A DNA stretch of 64,000 nucleotides, taken from MFD04580-c1 sp963702995. Lineage in GTDB: Bacteria; Planctomycetota; Phycisphaerae; Tepidisphaerales; Tepidisphaeraceae. The translations under genes were made by a program, and so were the position numbers. The stretch is taken from assembly GCA_963702995.1 (NCBI GenBank), contig OY969783.1:4216001-4280000 (forward strand), written 5' to 3'. The notes under the pieces were generated by a model. That model was not told the DNA's origin. It did no database searches and worked only from the letters and a program-made list of their open reading frames with translations. Of this stretch, positions 20,454-28,981 are shown piece by piece. Each line of letters starts with the position of its first letter. The stretch's first letter is position 1.

Positions 20454-20927
20454 ATGGTTGAAACCGCCCCACCCAAGCCGCCCCGGAAGTGCAATCGGCT
20501 CATCGCGTTGACAAGCCTTTCGCTCCTGTGCGGTTGTTCGTCATACGAGACGAAATGGAAGGCGGCCGCCCCTGCCGCCGCCCTCACCGCGCCGCAAACC
20601 ATCGAAGGGCGCTGGCAGGGGACGTGGGAAAGCGAAGCCAACCACCATTCCGGCGCGCTTCGCTGCATCATCACCCGCACGGGGGACGAAACGTTTAACG
20701 CCGACTACCACGCGACCTATTGGAAGATCTTCCAGTTCGGCTATTCCATGCCGCTGATGGCAAAGCCATCGGACAACGGGTCGGACGTGCGGCTGGAAGG
20801 AGACGCCGACCTCGGCTGGCTCGCCGGCGGCGCCTACCACTACGAAGGCCACGCCTCGCCGGTGGAATACGTCTGCACGTACCGATCGAAGACCGACCAC
20901 GGCATCTTCAAAATGACGCGGCCGTAG
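20454..20927 (+). CDS. hypothetical lipoprotein
   Basis: A 157-residue protein with a lipoprotein signal peptide. A basic N-terminus (PKPPRKCNR) precedes a hydrophobic core and the lipobox LCGC, giving lipidation at Cys28 and a Ser-Ser after it. The mature part holds a compact domain: TIEGRWQGTWESEANHHSG, LRCIITRTGDETFNADYH, and a C-terminus YVCTYRSKTDHGIFKM. This beta-rich pattern suggests a small calycin-like barrel, but I do not recognise a family. Membrane anchoring is inferred from the lipobox. It is convergent with the ROK gene. Confidence 0.8.
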   Translation: MVETAPPKPPRKCNRLIALTSLSLLCGCSSYETKWKAAAPAAALTAPQTIEGRWQGTWESEANHHSGALRCIITRTGDETFNADYHATYWKIFQFGYSMPLMAKPSDNGSDVRLEGDADLGWLAGGAYHYEGHASPVEYVCTYRSKTDHGIFKMTRP

Positions 20928-20959
20928 ACGATTTGGGAAGAGGGCGAAAGCCGCGAGTG

Positions 20960-21973
20960 CTATTCCAGGAGAGCGCCGACATCGAGCGAGTCATTCGCCT
21001 TCTGGTCTACCAGGGCCTTGTCGGCCTCATCGGCCGCCAGGGAGGCGACGGCGAGGCAGCCGAGGTCATACACCCGCTCTCCCAGGGCGGCGGCGTCGAT
21101 GTCGCAGGCTTCGAAGGCGCTGGGGAGGGCCTCTTCGCGGGCGGAGCGGCGGACTTCGTCGATATAGAGGCGGCCGAGGCGCAGCGCCAGCGTACCGAGG
21201 CTGATGCGCTGCGGGTTGAGCAGATCGATCAGCATCGCGCACGCTTTGCCGAGGAAGCAGGCCGATTCGAGAACGATCCCCCGCGCGAAGGTGTCGTTGG
21301 CCAGCGCCGCGTCGCAGACGTTGCGCGAATCGACGGCGTGGAGAGAGAGCTTGTCGAGCAGGCTCGCCTGATGGGTCTCCTGCATGCGGAGCTTGGCCAG
21401 CTCGGCCAGGCCGCGGCCGCTGGTGAGGCCTTCAACGCTGCCGGCCTTGTGATAGCCGACGGGGCCGAGGTGCAGCAGCCGCACGTGGCCGATCTCGCCG
21501 GCCAGGTCCTGCCGGCCGCGATGGAGGCGGCCGCTGAGGATAATGCCGGAGCCCATCCCGGTGCCGCAGGTGAGGTAGACCAGGTCATCGATCCGCTGGC
21601 CCAGGCCCCAGCGCCACTCGGCGAGGGCGGCCGCGTTGGCGCGATTCTCGAGCTTGGCGTGAATCCGCAGCTCTTCGGTCACCAGCTTGACGACCGGCAC
21701 AAAATCCCACCCTGGCAGGTTCGGCGGCGAGAGGATCAGTCCGTCGCGCGTGGAGAGGGGGCCGCCGCTGGTAATCCCGCACGCCAGCGGGGCCTGCGCG
21801 GGGGGGGCCTTGGCGAGGACCGATTTTGCCGCGGCGATGAGCTTATCGAGGGTCTGCTCCGGGCCGGCTGTCGCGGTTTCTTCGCGCGCCGCGACGTTCC
21901 CGAACCCGTCGCCCATGACGACGCTCGAGCGGCTTCCCCCGATGTTTATCCCGAGCAACAGCGGACGATTCAT
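20960..21973 (-). CDS. ROK-family sugar kinase or regulator-like protein
   Basis: A 337-residue protein with the actin-like ATPase fold of the ROK family. It begins with the phosphate loop LLGINIGGSRSS. LACGITSGGPLSTRDGLI and the sugar-site segment ENRANAAALAEW follow, then TCGTGMGSGI and AGEIGHVRL, where the conserved His is kept. The CxCGxxGCxE zinc cluster usual after GH is absent and is replaced by GPVGYHKAGSVEG. No DNA-binding helix-turn-helix precedes the fold, so a kinase rather than a repressor is likely. The start at 21973 has AAGGA at a rather long distance. Confidence 0.88.
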   Translation of the reverse strand: MNRPLLLGINIGGSRSSVVMGDGFGNVAAREETATAGPEQTLDKLIAAAKSVLAKAPPAQAPLACGITSGGPLSTRDGLILSPPNLPGWDFVPVVKLVTEELRIHAKLENRANAAALAEWRWGLGQRIDDLVYLTCGTGMGSGIILSGRLHRGRQDLAGEIGHVRLLHLGPVGYHKAGSVEGLTSGRGLAELAKLRMQETHQASLLDKLSLHAVDSRNVCDAALANDTFARGIVLESACFLGKACAMLIDLLNPQRISLGTLALRLGRLYIDEVRRSAREEALPSAFEACDIDAAALGERVYDLGCLAVASLAADEADKALVDQKANDSLDVGALLE

Positions 21974-22193
21974 TGTGCAAGCCCAGATCCTTCAGTGGCG
22001 CAATCGACGAAGATCTTCCCTTCTCGCGACGTTTTTGCTGAACCCCGTCGGGGAAAGGGAAGCTTACCGGCTCCCCGGCCGCACGCGAGGGCAAATACGA
22101 TAAACGTTTGAGTAAAGATCCGCGCGGCGGACACGGCGGAAGCCGGATGCGGCGCTTGATCGGCGGCCCGCTTTCGACATCCTTGCAACCCCC

Positions 22194-23045
22194 ATGCGAA
22201 CGATTGCGCACCTATCGGACCTTCACTTCGGCAAGTTGGATCGGCCGGTCGCCGAGGGGCTGGTGGAGGACCTGGCGGCGCGATCGCCGAGCCTGGTGGT
22301 CGTCAGCGGCGACTTCACGCAGCGAGCCCGAGCGGGCCAGTTTGAGGAGGCGGCCGCCTATCTCGCCCGGCTCCCCACGCCGCAGATCCTCGTGCCGGGG
22401 AATCACGACGTCCCGATGTACGACGTCATCAGCCGCTTTTTATTCCCGCTCCAGAACTACAACCGGTACATCTCGCGCGACCTGCGGCCGTCGTATCAGG
22501 ACGAGGAGCTGTTCGTCCTGGGGATCAACACCGCCCGCTCCTTCACGCACAAGAGCGGCTGGATCAGCGAGGAACAACTGCTCGACGCGCGGCTCCGCGT
22601 CGCCGCGTTGCCGCCGGAGGTCTTTAAGGTGGTGGTGACGCACCACCCGTTCATCCCGCCGCCGCGCGAGCCTGGTGCCGACATCGTCATCGGGGCGGAA
22701 ACGTACCTCGACCAGATGGAAGCGTTCGGCGTTGACATGCTCCTTGCCGGTCACCTGCACCTGGCCTATCACGACGACGTTCGCTCGCACCATAAGGCGG
22801 CGAAGCGATCGATCCTGTCTATCCAGGCCGGTACCGCCACCAGCACCCGCCGCCGCGGCGAGCCCAATGCGTACAACTGGATCACCGTCAGCCCCGACCT
22901 CTGCACCGTCGCGGTGCGCGCGTGGGATGGGAAGTGCTTCCAGCAGTCGCTGGTCACGCGGTATCGGCGCGACGCCGGGGTCTGGCGGGCAGAGGCGCAG
23001 GTGCCGATTGATGGGAGGATCGGGTCGGAGTCACAGGTAAGCTGA
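22194..23045 (+). CDS. calcineurin-like metallophosphoesterase
   Basis: A 283-residue phosphoesterase, larger than the YfcE type and closer to the CpdA/Icc-like group. It starts MRTIAHLSDLHFG, then VVSGDFTQRA, VPGNHDVPMYD, VTHHPFIPPP and LAGHLHLAYHDD, so all metal ligands are present. No signal peptide is seen. Relatives hydrolyse cyclic nucleotides or phospholipid head groups; the substrate here is open. No clear ribosome binding site precedes ATG 22194. Confidence 0.92.
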   Translation: MRTIAHLSDLHFGKLDRPVAEGLVEDLAARSPSLVVVSGDFTQRARAGQFEEAAAYLARLPTPQILVPGNHDVPMYDVISRFLFPLQNYNRYISRDLRPSYQDEELFVLGINTARSFTHKSGWISEEQLLDARLRVAALPPEVFKVVVTHHPFIPPPREPGADIVIGAETYLDQMEAFGVDMLLAGHLHLAYHDDVRSHHKAAKRSILSIQAGTATSTRRRGEPNAYNWITVSPDLCTVAVRAWDGKCFQQSLVTRYRRDAGVWRAEAQVPIDGRIGSESQVS

Positions 23046-23095
23046 TGGTGGTCGCTTCGACGCGTCGGCGGGCGGATCTGAAACGGAGTGAGGCC

Positions 23096-23596
23096 ATGAT
23101 CGTGACCCGAGTCCGCCCCAAGCTGGGTGACGTGGTCGAGGTGCCTCTGCCTGATGGGCGCCTGGCTTACGTCCAGTATGTAAAACATCACAAGCAACCG
23201 CCTCGCTTCGGCGCCCTCCTGCGTCTTCTGCCGGGCGTCTACATTCGCCGACCACAGGCGTTCGGCAACCTGGTGCGGGAAGCGGAGCTTTATTGCTTCT
23301 TCTTCCCGCTCGGCGCCGCATGCCATCGGCGGCTGGTGACGATTGTGGCCAACGAGCCGATCCCTGAGCGGTTCGAGCGGTGGCCGTTGATGAAGGCGTA
23401 CAACCAATGCTTTGAGACGGGCGAACGGACGTGGTGGCTGTGGGACGGGACAAAGTCACGCTGCGTCGGCACGCTCCTGCCGGAACATTACGACCTGTCG
23501 ATGGAAGAGACGATCAATGACACCCTGCTGCGCGAGCGGATTCCCGCTGGGTGGATGCCGCGTGACGAGGTGAAGCGCGGGATGCCTCGGAGGTAG
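23096..23596 (+). CDS. Imm26-like immunity-family protein
   Basis: A 166-residue protein beginning KLGDVVEVPLPDGRLAYVQYV, the opening of Imm26-family proteins, which neutralise polymorphic toxins. The strands continue through LRLLPGVYI, CFFFPLGAAC and the Trp-rich TWWLWDG. The start is ATG 23096 after CGGAGTGAGG; the open frame reaches back to 23045 but lacks support. No toxin with a recognisable C-terminal nuclease or deaminase domain is adjacent. An orphan immunity protein, or partnership with the unknown gene 21 bases downstream, are both possible. The family call is by pattern only. Confidence 0.6.
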   Translation: MIVTRVRPKLGDVVEVPLPDGRLAYVQYVKHHKQPPRFGALLRLLPGVYIRRPQAFGNLVREAELYCFFFPLGAACHRRLVTIVANEPIPERFERWPLMKAYNQCFETGERTWWLWDGTKSRCVGTLLPEHYDLSMEETINDTLLRERIPAGWMPRDEVKRGMPRR

Positions 23597-23617
23597 GACG
23601 ACAATTGGAGGTGACGC

Positions 23618-24872
23618 ATGAGAAAACTCGACGACGTGTACCGTCAGGCTGTGGCAAACTATCCGAAACTGAAGAAGGCATGTGAAGCCCTCGTCGTTCG
23701 GTGGGAATGGGCCACGAACCAAATCCATGAGGTCAAGCCATTCCAGTTCGAGCGGTATCACCCGCCGCGCGGGCGGAAGATGGCAACCCCCCCCGCCGAG
23801 GTAAAAGACGGGGCGCACCAGTATGGGATCGACCAGACAGGCCGAACCACCGTCATCCGCGAGTACACCGCGTTCGACGGGCTTTTTTCGGAACATTTCT
23901 TCGTTCACGCGCCCGATGTGATCGAAGGGGCGCTCTACGATCACCACCGCGACAAAGGCGTCATCAACGTAACACGTCAGCGATTCAAGGACGGCCGGAT
24001 CCTGACGCACGAGGATGTCGCGAGAGCGGGGAACGGGTTGGAGGAGTACATATACGAAGACGGCCGCATTGCCCGGATCGAGATAACGGGGGCCAGCGGA
24101 GGCTACGCCAGGAAGACGGAGAGACGGGCCTACCGTCACACCGACTCACTCACGTATGACGCGGACGGGCTACTGATTCTCGTCCGCCGCGTCTCCCATC
24201 CCTCGCCTCATGACCCCAAAGGAGGAGAGGAAGTCGTCTTTCGACGCGCCAGCAAAAAAAGGAAAGCTTGCCGGCAAGCGGAAGCCGCCCGAGCCGCATG
24301 CCGAGGCGGAGGTCATGCTCGACTTGTCAAAGGACGCGGTAGTCCTGCGGAAGTCGCTCAAGCACGCTTTGAGCCGATACGCCGCGTTGAACAAGGCTCC
24401 GGCTTCGCACCCCTCGCACCCGCCGCTCACCCGAATTGACTTGACGTTCGACCTGAGCGATGGCGGGGAAGTGCTGCCGTACGTCTGGCTGGAACTGGAC
24501 ACCCGCCCCGGCGGTGCGCCGGACGGCACGCATACTCACGAACGCTTCGCCACGGTGGATCGACCGCTCTGGCGCGACGCGTTTCGAGCCTATTGCGACG
24601 AGGCGACGGTGACGTTGCGGTCCCCCGATGGGACGACCCGCGTTTGCAGACGGTCGGATGCCGACAAGGGCGATCCGCTGGCCGAGGGCGTCGGCACGTT
24701 CCTGGTCGAACTGCTCAAGTCGATGCGAGCGGACGGCTCGCTTCGACAACCCGGTGGAAAGAAAAAGCCGTCGCTGCCGACGGGCCCACGTTGCGAGCTC
24801 GGCGTCGAAGCGCCGAGCGGAGGCTTCGGCTGGCCAAAGTATGCGGACCGAGGCAAAGACAACTTGCTCTGA
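23618..24872 (+). CDS. hypothetical protein, frame change at an A7 run
   Basis: I do not recognise this protein. The first frame (23618 to about 24255) carries YD-repeat-like text: RTTVIREYTAFDGLF, YEDGRIARIEITGASGG and SLTYDADGLLILVRRV. The second (about 24255-24872) continues with a basic linker, KKGKLAGKRKPPEP, and a domain containing VMLDLSKDAVVLRKSL, LTRIDLTFDLSDGGEVLP and LPYVWLELDTRP. They join at CAAAAAAAGG (24256-24265), where removing one A restores a single protein of about 417 residues. Slippage in translation or two overlapping genes (a second ATG at 24210) are alternatives. It lies 21 bases after the Imm26-like gene, so the two are probably cotranscribed. Confidence 0.55.
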
Positions 24873-24923
24873 CGCCCAATTTGTCCTGGCGCGTTCACTC
24901 TCTTGACTTGTCTCGATCGAGCG

Positions 24924-27025
24924 TCAGATGTCCGCCGTTTCCCCGGCCTCCGCCGTTCGGTCAACCGCGCGACCCGCGGGCACGGTCGCGTAGCGTTCGG
25001 CGTCGCGGACGCGGTCCATGTGGCTGGCGGGAAGGCCTTCGGGGGTGAGGGCGATTTCGTCGCCGTGGAGTTGGACGGCGGCGATTTCGCGGTAGTGGCC
25101 TTCTTCTGCCATGAGCTGGGCGTGCGTGCCCGATTGCGTGATGCGGCCGCCTTCGACCACCAGGACCAGGTCCGCCTGCCTTACAGTGCTGATGCGGTGG
25201 GCGATGACGAACGTCGTCCGTCCTTTCATCACCACGCGCATGGCGCGGCGGATCATGTCCTCCGTCTCGGGGTCCACCGACGCCGTGGCGTCATCCAGGA
25301 TCAGCACCCGCGGGTTGGTGAGGATGGCGCGGGCGATCGCCAGCCGCTGCCGCTGGCCGCCGGAGAGGCTGCTGCCGCGCTCGCCGAGCATCGTCTGGTA
25401 GCCGAGGGCGAGCTCTTCGATGAAGTCGTGTGCCTGGGCGAGGCGGGCGGCCGCCTCAATGTCCCCTTCGCTGATGTTGGGGCGGCCGTAGGCGATGTTG
25501 CCGGCGACGGTGTCGCTGAACAGGTAAGTCTCCTGGAAGACGATGCTCACCTGCGTTCGCAGCGCCGTCAGGCCGACGTCGCGGATGTCCATGCCGTCAA
25601 TCAGCACACGCCCCTGCTGCGGGTCATAAAAGCGGGAGATCAGCGCCACGAGCGTGCTCTTGCCCGCGCCGGTCGGGCCGACCACGGCCACCACGCTGCC
25701 GCCCGCCACATCAAAGTTAACGTCTTTCACGACCGGCTTCGCCGGGTCGTAGCCGAAGGTGACGCGCTCGAACCGAACCGCGCCCGGCCCCGCCGGAAGG
25801 GCGGGCGCGCCTGGGGCCTCGGGGACGGTCGGGTCGGCCATGAGCACCTCGTACAGCCGCCGGGCGCTGACGATCGCGTTCTGGTATTGCTCGTTGATGA
25901 CCGACACCTGCTGGAGCCGCGCGAGGATCTGGCTCATCGCGCCGCCCAGCACCAGCAGCGCGCCGATCTGGATCCAACCGTCGATGATGAGAATGCCCGC
26001 AGCGAGGAAGAGGCTTAGGTAAGAGGCCGTCGCAATCGTACGGATCACGGGCGTAAAGTCGGCGAAAAGGCGGATCCGCGTCGTCACGCGGCCGAGGAAC
26101 GTCTCGCAGCCCGCGTTGAACTTGCCGATCTCGACCTGCTCCGTCGCGAACGCCTTCACCACATGGACGCCGGCGATGTTCTCGGTCAGGACCGAGACGA
26201 CCTTGTCCTCCGCCTCCATCACCGACTTGGCGGCCGGTTGGATCTTGCGGCTGAACCGCAGGATGTACCACGTCCAAATCGGCAGCGGCAGCAGCGAGAG
26301 CAGCGCCAGCCACTTCGAGGTGAAGAAGATCAGGATGATGTTGCCCGTGACGATCAACCCGATATCGAGCGAGGTGAGCACCGCTGTTTCAATGAACGCG
26401 CGGACGTTCTGAAGGTCGCTCAAGGCTCGGTTGATGAGCTGCCCGGAACTGACCGCATCGTGGAAGCCGAACCCGACACGCTGCAGCTTGTCGTAGACCG
26501 CTTCGCGAATGTAGTAGACCATCGACATGCTCATCTTGGTGCGCGAGACCGTCGTCAGGTATCGCAGCGCCAGGAGCACGCCGGTGAGCGCCATGAACAT
26601 CAGGATGACATCGCGCAGCGGGACGGCCAGGTCCTTATCGGCCACGGAGTGGAGCAGGCGGGCGACGCTCAGCGGCTGGCCTTCCCCGCTCCAGAGCCAC
26701 GCCCAGAAGCCCGGCGCCCGGCTCCGGCGGCCGGGGCGCGCAGGCGCTGGATTGAATCGACGGCGATGCCGCTTTGGCGCAGCGTCAGCACCTCGGCGCC
26801 GCAGCAGAGGGCAAGCCAGAGGCTGGCGAAGAAGACCTGCGGCTTGACGGGGGAAAGGAAGCCGAACATCCACGCCAGCAGCTCGCGGCTGGGCATGGCG
26901 TCCACCCGTGCCGCCAGTGCGGCGGCCGCCGGCGACAGGGCGCGTTTCGGTGCCGCCTTGGCCGACGCATCGGCCGCCGCCGAGGGCTGAGCGCTCGGCT
27001 TTGGGTTGGTTGAAGGTGCTGCCAC
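24924..27025 (-). CDS. ABC exporter half-transporter, frameshifted
   Basis: A fused membrane/ATPase subunit of the multidrug/lipid exporter type, about 700 residues once the single break near 26720-26740 is repaired. A low-complexity Ala/Ser/Lys N-terminal extension (about 45 residues) precedes the membrane domain (from PSRELLAWMFGFLSP). Predicted helices include VILMFMALTGVLLALRYL and GNIILIFFTSKWLALLSLL. The ATPase has GPTGAGKST (Walker A), the signature LSGGQRQRLAIARAI, Walker B VLILDDATASVD and the H-loop VIAHR. Asp replaces the usual catalytic Glu after Walker B, a change known from asymmetric heterodimeric exporters, so a partner subunit may exist elsewhere. GTG 27025 is chosen for the GAGGATC just upstream. 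Confidence 0.92.
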
Positions 27026-27450
27026 GATCCTCGGCCGGTTAACGACGAAGCGACAGGCTAGCGGGATGAGTCCGTGCGTCAACGCGCGATCTCGCGCCCG
27101 CTTGAGGTTGCCTGGAACGAGGCCGAACCGCGGCACCGTGTCGAATGAGCGGCGCCGGCATGGAAGCAAGCAGTCGTCGCACTCGACGACCGCGGTGTTC
27201 GATCCGCGGTCGATGCCCGCCTCCGGCGGACCCCGCTTCCGGACCGGCGCGGCTCGTCGGAAGCCGCCGTTTCAAATGGACGTTCTTCCGCATGCTCGTT
27301 CGGGAGCGGTCGGGGCTGGAGCGTTCGAACATCTCGCGCAGCGCCGCGGGAGGCTGACCGCTCCCTCTCACGGTCGCGGCTCGCGGGGGGCTTTTTTGGG
27401 TGGTGGGAGACGCGGCGGCTTGGCCAGATCGGGCTGCCTACGATGGCCCG
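27026..27450. other. 425-base divergent intergenic region
   Basis: This lies between the divergently transcribed ABC exporter and FMN reductase genes and should hold both promoters. I see no clear promoter boxes, repeats or conserved small gene in it. Open frames that cross it look like chance readings of G+C-rich sequence. Confidence 0.5.
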
Positions 27451-28037
27451 ATGACGCACATCCTGGCGATCTGTGGCAGCCTTCGGGTGGCATCCTCGAA
27501 CCTGGCGGTGCTTGTCGCCGCGTCCACGCTTGTGCCGCCGGGGGTACAGGTGGAGATCGCCGGGCACGTTGGCTTGCTCCCTCTGTACAACCCGGACCTC
27601 GATCGGGGCGTTGTTCCGGCCGCCGTTTCGGAGTTTCGTTCAGCGGTGGCGGCCGCCGACGCGGTGATGATCTGTTCCCCCGAATATGCGCACGGCGTCC
27701 CTGCGCGCTGAAGAACGCGCTCGACTGGGTCGTCTCCAGCGGGGAGTTGATGGGGAAGCCGGTGGCGCTGATCAGCGCATCGGCTCACGGACAGCATGCC
27801 CGAGCGTCCCTCTTCGAAACGCTGAGCGTGATGATGGCCGAGCTGATCGAAGCGGCGTCCATCACGCTCGCACTGCCGAGCAACGCGATGACCGCCCAGC
27901 AGATCGAGGCGAGCCCCGGCCACGCCGACGCGATTCGACGGGCGATTGAGACACTGGGGGATGCCGTCAAGCGCCGAGCCGAGGCGCTGGCCTCCGCTCC
28001 GCGCGATGACTTTGCAGCGCCGGGCTCTACGGCGTAG
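27451..28037 (+). CDS. NADPH-dependent FMN reductase, frameshifted
   Basis: A flavodoxin-like reductase of about 195 residues. The start MTHILAICGSLRVASSNLAV shows the FMN-phosphate loop (GSLRxxSxN). MICSPEYAHGVP then runs into a break near 27700, and the next frame continues ALKNALDWVVSSGELMGKPVALIS. The join EYAHGVPGALKNALDW is the textbook family motif, so one base is missing at GTCCCTGCGCGCTG. The C-terminus holds a long helix with IEASPGHADAIRRAIE. Such enzymes supply reduced flavin or reduce quinones and metals; the actual acceptor is unknown. Confidence 0.92.
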
Positions 28038-28130
28038 CGCCCCTCGGAGCGGAACCGAGCGTCCTCGTCGCCTGAAGGGTGGGTGGAGTTTGAGGCGGCA
28101 CGATCGTGCGTTTGACCGTTCCCCTCCGCA

Positions 28131-28872
28131 TCACCCGGCCGTACCGCCCCCCAACTCTTTCAGCCGCTGACGCAACTGCTCCACCTCCGCGACCGCCAGA
28201 TCCGCGCGTTGCCGTTCCTGCTCGGCGCGGTTCCGTTCCTGCTCGGCGCGTTCTTGTTCCCGGTCGGCCCGGAGGCGTTCCTGTTCTTCACGCTGGGCGA
28301 CTTCCTCATAGGTCAGAAACGGCTTGCCGTCGGGACGGAGGATGCTGAGGCCGTCCGCGGCCATCTCGAAGCGGACGCCCAGGCGCGGGCTGACGTGGCC
28401 GCTCATTGATGAAATCTCGACAAGGTTGTCGGCCTGGCGCAGGAACCCGGAGAGCTCCAGGCGCAGCGGGTCGGGGTCGTAGATGTAGTATTCCTCCACC
28501 CCGTGCAGGCGGTAGAACTCGAACTTGCGCATCATCTCGCCAAAACGATTGCCCGGCGACAGGACCTCAAAAACCACCTGCGGCGCGATGCCTCCTTCCG
28601 CCCATTGCATATAGGAGAGGCGGTGCCCCTTGGGGCGGCCGAACGCGACCAGGGCATCAGGGGCGACGCGGATCTCGGGGTGGCCTTCGACCGGGTACCA
28701 GAATAGGTCGCCGGCGACGAAGACATCAGGGCGGTCGGCGAACAGGTGATCCAGCCCGCCCTTGATCGTCACGATCCACTCGAACTGCAGCGTGTTTTCG
28801 GCCATCGGCAAGCCGTCGGAGTCAGGGTAAACGATCCGGGGGTGAAGAACCGGTGGGAGTAAAGCAGTCATG
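28131..28872 (-). CDS. Uma2-family (DUF820) endonuclease-like protein with coiled-coil tail
   Basis: A protein of about 246 residues. The central part has the PD-(D/E)xK-like core of Uma2 proteins: an acidic AGDLFWYPVEG, then IRVAPDALVAFGRPKG, QVVFEVLSPGNR and YYIYDPDPLRLELSG. The C-terminal 50 residues are a Glu/Arg/Gln coiled coil of repeated EQERxRA units. Uma2 proteins are very abundant in cyanobacteria and planctomycetes, but their biological role is unsettled. The start at ATG 28872 gives the family-typical beginning; the open frame extends to 28955 without support. Confidence 0.88.
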
Positions 28873-28981
28873 GCGTCAAGATTGTAGCAGTCGCAGGTGG
28901 CGTCCACTAGCCCAATCGGGGCCTGCAACACCTGGCACCCTTCGGAGCCATGCACGGGCGGATCTGGGCCTCATGACGCTC

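Noticed and set aside
27006..27700. Extension of the FMN reductase frame upstream to 27006
   Set aside because: The true N-terminus with the FMN loop lies in another frame at 27451. The upstream part is out-of-frame text joined by the missing base near 27700.
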